Shown here piece by piece: positions 1-13,500 of a stretch of 64,000 bases of DNA; position 1 is the first letter of the stretch; each line of letters starts with the position of its first letter. Made by a program: the position numbers and the translations under genes. Source of the stretch: Karalla daura (taxonomy: Eukaryota > Chordata > Actinopteri > Chaetodontiformes > Leiognathidae); assembly GCA_029224185.1 (NCBI GenBank), contig CM055205.1, positions 14,331,961 through 14,395,960 of the forward strand, written 5' to 3'. The notes below the pieces were generated by a model. The model was not told the origin of the DNA, did no database searches, and saw nothing but the letters and a program-made list of their open reading frames with translations.

Positions 1-927
1 CCTAGTCCGGCTGGGAGGTGACACTGTATATACCCTCACTCCAGGTTTGTTACTTAAATGAGAATCAACTCGCATAGATTCTAGATCATGCAGCCCATTT
101 GATGCATGCATCAGTATTGTGAAAAGAAGTAGTATATATAACTTAATGTGACTATAATTGATTTTTGGTTCATTGTGAGTGTTTTTATGGTTATTTGTTA
201 CAGGGATATAACGGTGATTTCAGGCTGTGAGTTACAGATATACCAGTATAAATAAAAGGTGTCTATGTATTTGAACTTTTACTCCCACTAGATCTATATT
301 TCTTCTGCTTTCTGTAGCAGAGCAGCAGAGCACAGAGGGCGCATTCTGCAGCGGTGGAAATGTTCTTTTTCGGGGCGTCGTGTTGCTTCGGGAAACAATT
401 TCAAAACAAATCGTACACGCGCCGAAAACACATACAGTAATCCTTGTTCGCCGCGTCCTGGAAACAAGGAGAGGACTGTTGTGAAATTTTTGCAGCTTAG
501 GTATGAGGACTCATAGTATTCATATGATCTCGAGCTCGCCTTTGAAGCAGGGGAGAGCCGAGGGCACGTGCACAGACGGACGCATGCGAAAGTCTGCAGG
601 TAGAGGAGGAAAAAAAAGTAAGAAAAGAAAAGAAATTGCTCTTAGTCTGTTTTTGTTTTTGTTTTTTTCAACCTGAGTGACCGGCTCTGGCTCCGCACTG
701 TTCACACAGTGAAAACGAGATTTATTTATTTATTTATTTATTTCTTGGTTAGGACCAATCTGTGCCCTCTCCAGAAAGCGCTGGATGGAAAACAGCTGGA
801 ACCGCAGGGTTTTTATTGTCGGAGTGATTGTGAGCGCAGGCCCGACGTGCCGAGCCACACAGAGTCTGTGATGAATGGGCAGTCTGTACTCCAGCAGTCA
901 CACACCGGGCTCCATATTTAGTACGTC

Positions 928-929
<2 letters not shown>

Positions 930-976
<47 letters not shown>

Positions 977-1171
977 AAGAGGGAAATGTGCGTAGTAAAA
1001 TGAGCGCCCTGACGATAGATGGAGCAGACTGTACATTTTTCTTTCCCACGATCAATCACCGGCACCGGCTGCCGTCTGCCGCCCTGATGATATGAACTAT
1101 TTTCACCCCCGTCTCTCCATCCTTCCGGCTTTCTCTCCTCCTCCCTTTCACCTTGTCCTCCCTCTCTCTCC

Positions 1172-1211
<40 letters not shown>

Positions 1212-1340
1212 CTTTCAGACACCTTTGATCTCGTCCTTTCTCACACTCCCTCTCTCTCTCTCTCTCTCTCTTGCACCACTCATTTCTTTTTCTCTCTCTC
1301 TGGAATACTTCCTGCGTTTTTATTCTCTCAGTATTGTTCC

Positions 1341-1379
<39 letters not shown>

Positions 1380-1509
1380 ACAGTACAAGGAGTGTGTGGG
1401 AACTCAGCTGTGTGTGTGTGTGTGGTTTTTATTTTGGTAGGTGAGTGTGTATGTTTTTGCATTTGTGTGGGAACAGAGACATGTCTTTATTTACTAGGTG
1501 TTGACTCTG

Positions 1510-1545
<36 letters not shown>

Positions 1546-1666
1546 GAACTGTTTACTAGAAACTGTTTTCCTGTTTTGATGTTGACAAACCTACAGACAG
1601 ACAGATTCCTATCTGCCGCTCTGTCGCCTGCTTTATGGCTGTGCCACTGTTTGATTTGTAACACGC

Positions 1667-1702
<36 letters not shown>

Positions 1703-1775
1703 TGTGTGTGTGTCTATGTGTGGCCAAAGGCGACATATTAGTGTCTTAAATTTCCGGCTGTGTTTGTGTCTAGGC

Positions 1776-1840
<65 letters not shown>
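930..1840. repeat. Cluster of (GT)n and (CT)n microsatellites
   Basis: Separate (GT)n blocks at about 932-962, 1345-1374, 1516-1541, 1672-1700 and 1777-1839, with a CT-rich block at 1155-1305. Long open frames across it encode only Cys/Val, His/Thr or Leu/Ser repeats and are not genes. Confidence 0.95.
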
Positions 1841-1844
<4 letters not shown>

Positions 1845-2165
1845 CAGAAAGAGGGGGACACAAAGCTTTCCTTAGTCTGAACAATCCCCACAACAGGAAG
1901 CCCCCGTATGAATGACGCGCCGATGGTCGGAGCCAGGAAGCGAAGGTGATGGAGTCTCCGTGGTGACAGGGTTCCCAAGACCTGGTCGCCACGGTGACGG
2001 GGGTCGAGTCACGTTGACGCCCCCCCCCTTCCCTCTCTCTCTGCCCCCCCACCGGCGGGGGCAGGATGACAGGAGTCTGCAAAGTTTCACGTGAGGGTAA
2101 AAGTTGAAGGAAGAAAATCTGAAAGAAAACGTAAACAGAACCACCTCAGCTCAACTTTACTTATT

Positions 2166-2360
2166 TTAAGTGCCGGTTCGCAAGGCACTTTTACAAAAGT
2201 GAGCTACAATATGTTCGGAGAAGAGACATAGTGAACACCCCCTGCCCTTAGACCCTCTCAAAGGTGAGGAACAACTCCCAAGAAAGACCCTGAAGGGGAA
2301 AAAAAAAGGAGAAACCTCAGGGTGAGAGACAGAGGAGGGGATCCTCACCCAGGACAGAAA
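2166..2360. repeat. Possible dispersed teleost repeat
   Basis: The stretch GAAACCTCAGGGTGAGAGAC followed by an AGGAGGGGATCCTC motif resembles the tail of a repeat common in fish genomes (recalled, not searched). Its left end has two small inverted repeats, AAGTGCC/GGCACTT at 2170-2192 and CACTTTT/AAAAGTG at 2187-2202. Confidence 0.4.
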
Positions 2361-3649
2361 CAAGACAATATACAGAGGATGAAGGATTGATGGCTCATGA
2401 TTTAGATTATAGTCGAGAGTGTGAATTAACTATTGTTTTTGTCAACTTTTGTGAAAAATCGCTGACTGAAATTGGTTCTTAAAGTTGATGTAAGAAAAAA
2501 AACGAGCTTGATTCAGTTTGATAGTAAGAAAAAAGGGAAATAAAACGATTAAGAATGACTGAAGTGGGAGACTTAACTCCCATCTACCTTGACTGAGGCA
2601 TCGACAAAGACAATGACCACACAGGTGATAGTGGAGCGCCCCTCCAGGTGTACCTCTGGTTGTTTTTACACCGAGGGCTGTGGGCTTGAGCTGCGCTCTG
2701 CTTCCTGCTGCCGACTGAAGTGATTCCTGACAGCAGCAGCTGTGCCAGTGAAAGAGATGTCTCGCTATGGGATATCGCTTTCTTGTGTACAGATATTTGC
2801 ATATGGCGCGACAATATCTGCTTATCCACACGAGCTCCGTTTCATCCGACCGCAACGGTCCCTGTCAATCACGCTCCTTTTAAGGGATCACGTGATGCGT
2901 TCGCACCATCTCCGGTTGTGCGTGTTTGATTCCCCCCCTGGAGGCTCCTCCGTTTTTCTGTCTTGACATGTCTGCAAACTGCCTGGCACGCACCCGGCTC
3001 GTACAATTCAACCCGAAACGTCCTTTGAACCCGGACGCGTGTCGACATCCAGGTTAATCTGAGAGTCTGTGACTGAAAACTGTATCAACCGACACGGACG
3101 AGCATGTGACTCATCCCGAGCGGGTGATAACATGAAAGAGTCCATGATTGCGGCACAGAGGATTTCACATGACAGAAAGCAGCATTTTGAAACCCACTCT
3201 GTCCCAAAAGTAAGGAGTTATGCGTCATGTATTTTCTCTCCCTGAACTCTTCCACTGTTGTGCCTGAGACTGAAACGATGCGTTCAGGGACCTGTGCTAG
3301 ATGAGGGGACCCTTCACGACAGACTCTTCCTAATAAGATCCTGTGGCTCCCAGTTGCAGAAGTTGTCCGACAAATCCCAAAGTGCTTCCCCAGATTAATA
3401 CGGGCCTAATGTGCTCTCAATGAGATTAGCTGCCTCTCCTCCATCTTTCGGTCTCCGTGGCGTCGTCCTCGTATCGATCTCTCCTCCCTTTGAGCGGAAT
3501 CTAGATTCCATAATAAATGAGGGGGAGGGGATTTTTTGCTTGAAATCACTTAGAAAGGATGCACTATTGATGTTCCTTTCTCTTTTTTTTCTTTGTCTCT
3601 CTCAACACTTCCTGTTTCTGGGATCGGCAGCAGAAACAGTGCAGAAAGA

Positions 3650-3705
3650 ATGGTAATTTCCCTATGGATCAATAAAGTTTCGTCTAACTATCTAGACCCG
3701 ATCAA
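3650..3705 (+). repeat. Possible LINE 3'-tail remnant
   Basis: AATTTCCCTATGGATCAATA followed by AAGTTTCGTCTAACTATCTA resembles the tail of fish non-LTR retrotransposons, which end in ...GGGATCAATAAAGT(ATCT)n. No coding part is seen. Confidence 0.5.
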
Positions 3706-4365
3706 AGAAGCAGGAAGTCCACCCTCAGCAACATCAGCTCGGCTGCCAGGAGTGTTCTGCATTGTTGCTGATTAATAATAAAAGATTGTCCGACTCTGAC
3801 CTTTCACTGTCTCGGCACTTTGTCTGTCTCGGCTGTAAAAAAAAACCCCAAAAAAGCCCTCTTATTTTTTTGCAAGCTCTACAGGTAGATTTTCCCAGGG
3901 GCGATCGATCATTAGTTGTGCCAGCGTCGACTGGCACGCTCTCAGCGTGCGGGCAGAAACTTAATTGCGTGATTGCAACAGGTTGAAAAGGTGGAGGCAG
4001 AGCGCTTGTCTCCTCCGGCCAAACGGCACAGAGTAGATTCTTCTTGGTACGCAGACGCATTGAGTCTGACAGCGAAGACTGGATCATTCGAGCTGATTCA
4101 CTTGGCCGAAAGACCGTCTTCCTCCTCTTCCTCTTCCTCCTCCTCTTCTTCTTGACCTCTAGCGCTACGGCTCTCTGCGGTCTGGCGCGTTCTCATTGCT
4201 TTAGCATTGATGATGCGTGGGCTTGTGCTGACTGCGTGATAACTGATTTCATTGTGCCATGATTGATTTGTGTGGACTGCATTGTATTCAGTAGGAGGAA
4301 GGCCAGACTAAGAGCCGGCCCAGACTGAGCCAGTCAGCTTTAAAACACTCGTTAGGCTGGAACGA

Positions 4366-4417
4366 TTATAGATAGATAGAGAGATAGAGAGATAGATAGA
4401 TAGATAGATAGATAAAT
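4366..4417. repeat. GATA/GAGA tetranucleotide repeat
   Basis: Imperfect GATA units with interspersed GAGA, ending in GATAAATA. Confidence 0.9.
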
Positions 4418-4708
4418 AGAAATCCAAGAGGGGAAATGTCAGTGGCTTAGGCACATCATCGCATCTAGTGCCAAGTAAGTTATACAACTTACTTACATGG
4501 CTACCAGGAAACTGTCTTGGTTTTAGGAACAAAAGGGAGCGAGGTGATAAATAAGAAGCGACAGGACAACAGTTCGAGTCGGGCGACCTGATCGGATGTC
4601 TCTCCTGTGATAATTGCTTCAGGACGTCGTCAAAGTCGCAGAGGGACTCGGTGAAGTTACACCACTGACTGGCCGTCCCTCCGTTCTGCAGCAGCTGCTC
4701 CTGATATA

Positions 4709-4752
4709 GCCCCACCCCCACCCCCACCCCCACCCCCCCCCCACCCCCACCC
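4709..4752. repeat. C-rich (CCCCCA)n tract
   Basis: Runs of four to ten C separated by single A. The minus strand has many G-runs in short spacing and is a G-quadruplex candidate. Confidence 0.85.
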
Positions 4753-6005
4753 TCCATATGGTGTATTTTTAGAGATGATATTTAGGTGCCAGTCTTGTCT
4801 CATTTTTTCTTTTTTTTGTGCTTAAGCCCTCCTGACTGCTTTTATTGACACCTCCGCAAGGTGCTTTCACCGTCCTTCAACTCCGGGCCCTCGACACGTG
4901 AAAAACACAGAAACCCTGACAAACAAACTCAAACAGACTCAAACAAACTCAAAGCTGTTTGTTCCTGACTTCTAGACTGTGGAAAAATAAGCCGCACGGG
5001 CTCATTTTTACTCACACGCTTGGAAACGCGCTTTTCCTTCAGCCTGTTGGTTGTCATAGATGGGGCGTCTCACAGGTAAACATCTAGAGACAACTATCAT
5101 CTCTGATAGCCTCACGTATACGTATACAGTCCTGCGTTTCAGCGGCTGTCTTTCCGAAGCAGCCTTTGTCCTTTTGCAAATTTAAAAAAAAGAAGAGGAA
5201 AGAAAAACTGCGGCCTCGGACTGACGAGTGAGGAGTTTCCCAGGAAGCTGTGGGTGGTGGTGCGTGCATGCCGTCAGCGATGAGAGAGAAAAGACCAAAT
5301 AAAACGTTGTTTTGTGTACGTGTGTGTGTGTGTGTGTGTTAAAAGATGGAGTCTCCCATGCTTCTATATCCGACCGCGTTAACAGGGAGCAGCTCTGTCG
5401 GTGACAGGTCTGTGTGATCGGTGTTGTCTGATGCTATTCAGATCTATTGAGAGCCTGGGTACAGATCTAAATACAGTGTGTGTGTGTGTTTCCATTAAGC
5501 TGGGGCTTCCTGAGCGTGTCTATTAAAGCTAGACGTGCTTAAGTTATTTCCACTGACAACCTAATTTGAGACCCTGTCGTGCAAACTTTGTGTGCGATCC
5601 TCACCTGGTTCCGGGCAGTGGAAACTGAGTATAATGGTAACAGTGCAGATTTCATTCAAGGCCCCTCCATTTCATTCAGGAACTGGATTACATGCGTAAC
5701 AAAAGCCTCAAAGGTCCGGCATCGGGGGCGAAATCCTGAGTTTTGTTTTACGAGCTTTCAAATTGATGAGTTTAGTAACGCCATTGTCTGTCAAAGTGAA
5801 CACTGTGTTAGAAATTAGCAAAGAAGGGAAAAAAAAAAAAAGAAACCCGATCCGAGCTCCAGCTCATGTTCCCGGGCATAGGGAGGCGATGTCGCAGGCC
5901 TTTGTGCCGTAATCCCGGGTGAATGTTCACACACGGGTAAATCCTCCCGGCGTTTGCCGTTGCTGTGGCGTGCTCTGCTTTAACCTTTGTGTGTGTGTGT
6001 GTGTG

Positions 6006-6041
<36 letters not shown>

Positions 6042-6396
6042 GAGGGGGCTTTAACCGAAGGTGTTGAAAAAAGTCAGCCCGAGGTCAAATCTTAGGTAAC
6101 AACGCAAACACACACAAGCCGTTGCTGTGTGCGCTCAAAACGCTGTAATCCTCTCAGATTATAGGTCCGTGTGTCAACAGCAGGTTATGATAAACACCGT
6201 TCAATTAATAACGAAACCTAAACAGCAATTTCCCTTGATTGATGTTGCCATTAAATAAATGCCGTCTCCAGCCACTTGGTTCCAGGTGTCTGGATGTATA
6301 AATTGAATAAATGTGTTTTATGCTTTAATACTTCCAAAAAAAATGTAATCCAATTAAAAAATTGTCTCTCTCACACGTACAGTTACAATCTTGTCT

Positions 6397-6410
6397 GCGC
6401 CCCCTGGTGG
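6397..6410 (-). promoter_or_regulatory. CTCF-like core motif
   Basis: Read on the minus strand this is CCACCAGGGGGCGC, a 14/14 match to the CTCF core CCASYAGRKGGCRS. It lies about 165 bp upstream of an slc45a4 acceptor. Occupancy cannot be judged from sequence. Confidence 0.6.
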
Positions 6411-6490
6411 CCGGCAGAAGAACATCAGGCTCAAATCTCATCTGCATGAGATTTTCATCCTGTTTCACTTTATATTTGTTTATAGCTCTA

Positions 6491-6493
<3 letters not shown>

Positions 6494-6572
<79 letters not shown>
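6494..6572 (+). repeat. (TG)n microsatellite abutting a splice acceptor
   Basis: About 39 uninterrupted TG units run to within one CAG of the slc45a4 exon at 6576. The usual pyrimidine-rich tract is replaced by the alternating TG tract. Confidence 0.97.
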
Positions 6573-6575
<3 letters not shown>

Positions 6576-9481
6576 GTCTTCCGGAGCAGTACTACAGCCT
6601 GACGTGGTTCCTCAGCCCCGTCCTCGGCCTCATGTTCACTCCTCTGATCGGCTCGGCCAGCGACCGCTGCACGCTGCGCTGGGGCCGGAGGAGGCCCTTC
6701 ATCCTGGCGCTCTGCATCGGCACGCTGATCGGAGTGGCTCTGTTCCTCAACGGCTCGCTGATAGGTGAGTCCGGCCATCACCAGCCGCGCCCGTGTGACT
6801 GAATGGAGGTGAATGGTAACATAGAAGCTATGGGACACTGGTTTCATCAGAAATGCCTCAGATGCCATTTAAAAAGTCCTTTTTATAATGTTATTTTATG
6901 ATGTGCAAATAAATCAGTATCTATATGTATATGTATATATATATACACACACACACACACACATCATTATCATGTATCATGCTTGTCTGGCACATAGGCT
7001 TTACTTCAATCAGCTGTCAAAGCTCTCTCTCTCTCTCTCTTTCTTTTTTGTACAGACTAAGTAGAAACCAGTGCGATCCAGCCTCATATGTTAACAGATA
7101 TTGAGGAAGAACCAGGAGCATATACACTTATTTATACATCAGAAAACTAGTAGTTCTTCTCCTTTTAGTTTCTTTAACATGAATTTCATGTCGTTTTTGG
7201 AGCTTTCAGGTCGTCATTAACCTGCAGTTACAGCACCTAATGTGGCAGTAACGTCCTTTTATCGACCTCTTTTACTTTACTCGATGAAGACTTTATTCTC
7301 TAAACGATCTCATCACTGCATCACTCGTCTCCCAATCAGGACAAGCTCTCGTGCTTCAGGATGTGCTCTGGACCCGCGGTAGGGAAGATGTGGCATAAAA
7401 ACGTGACTCTTAAGTTTCAGACCACATCTGTCGTCACACATATATTGGTTTAACCAAACTGTTGATCTATGCAAAACAGCTTTTCAGTTCCCCGAAGTGG
7501 GGAAAAGAAAACAACAAATCATCCGCGTGATAGCCAATATACAACATATCCAGAAAAACACGTTGTTAGATTTTGATCTAAAAATAGTGGAAACTCTCCG
7601 CCTCTCCGCCATCTGCTAAACCCTCCCGAGACGTCACAGCCTCGGTGGGGATTGAACCCCTAAACTCGGTGGTTTTCACCTTGCGTGCTCCGATGCCTCT
7701 GGGGGGGGGCGCAGAAAGAACAGCAGGGCTTCCTTTTATCGCTTTGACAGTTGTGTCTGTGAACACTGGTTGTGACCTTATTGCATCATCCAGTGGAGGG
7801 GGGAGGGGTGGGGGTGAGGGTGGGGGGGGGTGATCCAAGGACATATTCATCCAATCCAGTCAAAGTGATTGATTGATCGTCGATATTGCCACACGGATAT
7901 TGAACTCGTGGACCAACAATCGGCGCGGTTACAGCTGTAATGCAATTAACCGCATCCGTGTGTTTAAAATGTAAACACACACACACACAAACACTCTCTC
8001 ACACACACATACACACACACACATACACACAAAGACAGCCGGATGTGCAGTTTGCGTAATGAGCATGTGCCTCATCTATAGATGGAGGTACATCGATCGT
8101 GGAGACGTTTATGGTCCATTTCCAGAACACACACACACACACACACACATCGACACTCCATATATGTGTTACACAATAACGCATCACCCTAAACAGGCCC
8201 GGGTCAACCGTGTTGGTGGCGTAAACTCGTTCTGATTGAATCACATCCTTCATCGTGATCGTGCTCCCCTGTGAAACCCCACAGTTAATTATCATGGGAA
8301 AAAAAAAACAGGAGACAACCCTCGCAGACTGACAGGCTGATGCAGCGTCGGCTGACAAATGAAGTAATTTATCAATTATCTCAGAGATATCTGTCAGTCT
8401 GAGTCAGCTAAGTGATTGATTAACTAATTGTTTCGGTACACGACTCACAAAGGATGATTGAATGTGTATCTGAAATTTGGAAACTGAAATACAGACATCG
8501 AAAGAACATCCGATCTGTTCAATTGTGGATCATTTCTACTTCAGAATTTCTACAAAAACAGGGATAGGTCACTGTTCTATTGCAGGACACATACACACAC
8601 CATTCATTCTCTCATTCACACCTATAGGGGCAATTTACAGTCTCCACTTGACCTAAACTTTTTGGACAGTGGAAGGAAACTGGAGTACCTAAAGGAAAAT
8701 CATGGATAATAAGTAAAGCTCAACACAGAAAAACCAATGCCAAACCACTTTACACACCATCTAACCAAGACAACTTTTGCTTAAATCTCTCCTAAATCTT
8801 TGTTTTATCTCCCAAGCGTTCCTCTCCTCCCGTAACTTCATCTTACGTACCAAATGAGGCACAAAGACGTCGCCCACATGCCGCTTTAACAGAGTTATAC
8901 AATACATAATTATCGACTTCCCCCTCTCTGAAGCTCTCGAGGGGTCAATTATCAAAGCCCACACAGGCCGAATCAGCGACAGATATAGTCCCTTAACCTA
9001 ATCTTACTGTTTCCGTCATTAGCCTTTTTAGACGCTAATGACGTCTCGTGATCGGGGCCCGTTCTCAAAATAGCAGAATGAAACGCAGGAAACTGTACGG
9101 CCCGCCTGGAAGCACATCGAGGATGATGTGCAAACAGGTTAACTGCAATTAAATCTCCAAAAATAAAAAAACTTTCATCTGCATTCGGTCTCGTTATTGC
9201 GGCCTTGAAATTGGCAGTGGCTCCCCTGCCACTGTGAACGTCCCATATTCATATGTGGACCATAACATGAGCGCACAACAATAGCTGACTGTGCTTTTTA
9301 CAAGTCCGTAAATGGACCGATGTGAAATGAATTGTCAAAGGAGCTATAAATAACCAGAACGACAGCTGTGTGAACCGTTTTCAGTCAGCAGATTCTATTC
9401 ACTTCTATTCAATTCTATTTTGTTCGCCCGCCATTCTTCTGCAGAAGAAGAGGTTGGCACTCGGGTTGCTTTAGGGCACAC

Positions 9482-9546
<65 letters not shown>

Positions 9547-9887
9547 CACTTTGCCAACAGAGCTGACCTGGGAAAAAACCTGCGTCTGTGTGAAAGAAAT
9601 TAGAGAATAAGAGGGCGAGTGTATGTTTCCGTGGTTGTATATACAGTAAATGAATGTGTGTGAACAGCACAAGGTGACATGGGAAAGTGTACTAACCTGC
9701 CCGTGTGTGTGTGTGTGTGTATGTGTGTGTGTGTGTGTTGACATGGGAACACAGGAGCAGGCAGTTCACAGGGAAATGCTTCCTGTTTGCTTCCCCCTTT
9801 CTACCAATCACAATTCACTTCCTGTCTGTCTGCCTGGCTAGAGAGTAGTACTGCTCCATTGTCCCACACACAGACACATACACACAT

Positions 9888-9959
<72 letters not shown>

Positions 9960-10242
9960 TGCTGTTCCTTCTATGAACATTTGTTTTTCGGACATTAATG
10001 GATTTCACTGTGTAAAGTCATGCTGCGTCACACTGCCTATGGTATTTCACTCTCTCACACACACACACACACATACACACACATACACACTTATAGAGAG
10101 CACTCTCAAATCACTGTCTTGCTTTCATCCATTCATAGAGTTCCTCTTTTATCTGTCATACACACACTCAAACATAGAAAGAGCTCTCAAGCAGTTCTGT
10201 GTTGCTTTCATCCATTCATACAATTTCTGTCTCATTCTGTCA

Positions 10243-10337
<95 letters not shown>

Positions 10338-10451
10338 ACAGTGCGGCTGGAGGGGACAACCAGGTCACAAATGCAATGAGACACACAAGGTCGCGCACAT
10401 CATGAAAAGCATCATGGGTAATGTGCAGTGACCCATTTGTTAGTGTCGGTT

Positions 10452-10525
<74 letters not shown>

Positions 10526-13500
10526 TGTGTGTTATGCAGCTGTTATGAGTCAGTAATTGGTTATTGATCACATGTGCCACTCTGACCAAAGTTACATCAT
10601 TGTAGCGTTCCAGATGTTAGCATGCGTGTGTGGGAATGTGTGTGTGTGTGTGTGAGTTTTAACAAATATTCACGTCACACATTTTCAGCCATGACGTGAG
10701 AATTCTTTGATGATAAGAGTGGTTTTTTTATCATTTGATCAGGATCAAATGATAGAAGTGATCACATTATGTGTTATACGATCACATTACACGGTCTTTT
10801 TTCCCCAAAGAAAACTTCATTTCTCGCCTCTATTTGGCATCATAACTTGAGAAGAGATGTTCAGTTAGTAACAAGTTCTTATGTTCACCTAGAAACATAT
10901 CCATTCATATACAGTTGTCTTCATCATGAATGTCAGAACCTCATCAAATGTGGTCCAATGTCTTTGTCTTCCCTCCCTCAGGTCTATCCATGGGTGATGA
11001 AGAGGGTCGCCAGCCGATAGGAATCGTTCTGACGGTGCTGGGCGTGGTGGTGTTGGACTTCTGTGCGGATGCGACGGAGGGACCGATCAGAGCGTACCTG
11101 CTAGACGTGGCCGACACGGAGGAGCAAGACATGGCCCTCAACATCCACGCTGCCTCAGCAGGTAACGCCTCCATTTCCTTCGGGATCAATAATGTGTCTC
11201 TATCTCTATCCCGTCTGAAGTCTCACACGTTTTATAACTTCCCCTCTCTCTGGTGTGTTGGCAGTGGTGTCCACATTTATTGCTCAAGTTCTAAATGTTC
11301 TTCAACTTCTGTAGAAGTTAGGAGAAGGAAAGAAATGCCATTAAGGACCAAAGTGTAGCCTATAGTGCACTATATATTTATATTTATATATATAACCACA
11401 TATGTGTACTACTGACCATTAGCATGTGTTTCATGGAGCGGAAGATATGATGACTAGTTAGCTATAAGTATTGTAATGGTGTAAAACTTCATACCACAAG
11501 CATGTTATCAATCGGCTTTATTGATAAATGATTCATCAAAAAACACAGAACAAGTTAGAACCGAGGTCACACAAACACATGCATCTACTTTACTTCTACT
11601 CCTTACATTTATACATGGGTGAGGAGAAAGTAAAGGTAATTATGTGAAAATGTAAAGGAGTAGAAGTAAAAAGTAGGTTGAAAAGCAATGACTCCAGTAA
11701 AGTGTAGATATACTTTGCCAAGTATTTGTACTTTGTGACTTGACACCTGTGTGTGTTGGCCCAGGTCTCGGTGGTGCGGTGGGCTACGCTCTGGGTGGTT
11801 TAGACTGGACTCACACCTTCCTCGGAGCAGCGTTCAAGTCCCAGGAGCAGATCCTGTTCTTCTTCGCCGCCATCCTCTTCTCCGTCTCCGTGGTGCTACA
11901 CCTCCTCAGCATCGAGGAGCAGCAGTACTCTCCTCACGACAGGCTGGACCAGGTACCGCACCTTTCGCATTTGCAAGAATGTGGAAAAAAAGGATTCTTT
12001 CTTGCAAAATCACAGCTCGTCATTCTTCTTCCTCTTCTTCACCTCCACCAGGAGAGTCCAGACCGCACCAACGCACAGCCCTCGGCCAACGGCAGGACCG
12101 GTCTCCTCGCACCCAAGCTGGAACTGATCGGAGAGGATGAAACCATGGACACCTACGACCTCTACGACCCGTACGGAGACGACCAATCAGAGCGCGGGGA
12201 CATGGACATGGACTTCCTGGAGGTGGAGCTTGTGAGAAGTGAGTCGCAAATAATCCCTGCAAATTATATAAGAATAAAAACACACACACACAGAAGAAGA
12301 AATGTTGATTTCTAGAAATCGCTGAATGAAATTGTGTTGCCGCATAGTCAGATCATTTCACCTATTTTGAGTATCTTTTTCCTCACATTTCCTGTCAGTC
12401 TTTTTTTAGAGACCCCTTTTTTTGCAGCATGCTGAATTTTAAGTTCCCACCCAAAAGCACAGGGAAAAAAAGAGGAGCTGTGGCATGGGAATCTGACATT
12501 TCCAAGACTTAATTTATGATTTACACTGCCCTTAATCGATTTAGGATCAGATTTAGTTTGATTTATTTTTTATTTCCTGATTGAATTACATTATAAGCCT
12601 CATCATCTCCTGCTGACAAATTCCGAGCATAAGTATAAACAGAAAAAGCAGAAATATAAGCAGAAAAAGATGCCCAAACAGGAGGAGACAACTCCAAATA
12701 CCTGTTTTTTCTCTGAATTTTCTCTTCCCTCCGTTTCCAGGTAAGAGCGACAGCGTCCTCGCCATGGCGGACGCCACCTTGGACCACCTGGACCACGACG
12801 CCTTGTTCCTGTGCCACCTGGAGCCGTCCATCTTCGCCGACCGCCTCTCCCCCTACCACGGCTCGCCCCCCACCACCTCCTTCTTCAGCGCCGGCCGCGG
12901 CACGCCGCCCCCCCGGGGCGGCCACGTCCGGCGCAGCAGCAGCGCGGGCAGCCAGGACCTGCTGCGGCTGCAGCACGCCGCCGTCCCCCACAACCCCAGG
13001 AGCTCGCGCCTGTCGGCCTTCCTGCAGGAGATGGAGAACGACGACGGCCAGGAGGCGCTGCTCAACAACCAGCTCAACGAGCAGCGCACGCTCAACGGAC
13101 GCCTGATGGCCGGCGTCAACAACGCAGACAGAGTCAACTCCAGCCGCCTCAGCTCCAAGGGGCAGGCACACCGCGCCGGCATGGTCAAAGGTCAGTGGTG
13201 ACTGTAGTATAGGTGACAAGACACAAATATGACAGTATATTATATGGGAAATAGATCGGCTCTTATATGGCACTTTGGTAGTGTAGTGTTCATGACCGCT
13301 CAAAGTGCTTTGCAGACTGTGTGTACATATATAATATACACACACACGCACACACACACACACACATACAGGTGCGTTCAGGTACCATCAGAAATACAAG
13401 GTACGTTCAGGTACTGTTGGAAACGCGAGGTGCTTTCAGGTACCATCAGAAATGTGAGCTATATTAAGGTACCATCGGAATTATGAGGTGTGCTCAGGTA

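Larger units (their letters stand above)
1..6575 (+). other. 5' flank or intron of slc45a4, no coding exon seen
   Basis: No exon with convincing coding character was found here. In particular I did not find the expected upstream slc45a4 exon (N-terminus and first membrane helix), so it probably lies before base 1. Visible content: a mixed (GT)n/(CT)n cluster at 930-1840, a possible dispersed repeat at 2166-2360, a possible LINE 3' tail at 3650-3705, a TCC tract at 4119-4155, GATA repeats at 4366-4417, a C-rich (CCCCA)n tract at 4709-4752, (GT)n at 5318-5340 and 5990-6041, and a CTCF-like motif at 6397-6410. A non-coding first exon could be present but cannot be recognised by eye. Confidence 0.6.

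Noticed and set aside
3973..4155. 60-residue frame with a charged start and poly-Ser end
   Set aside because: The Ser run is a TCC microsatellite; no homology is recognised, and an acceptor-like CAG alone is not enough.
9787..10431. 214-residue frame with repeated His/Thr
   Set aside because: It is a translation of (CA)n microsatellites; the non-repeat parts show no domain. Similar Cys/Val, His/Thr and Leu/Ser frames elsewhere were dropped for the same reason.
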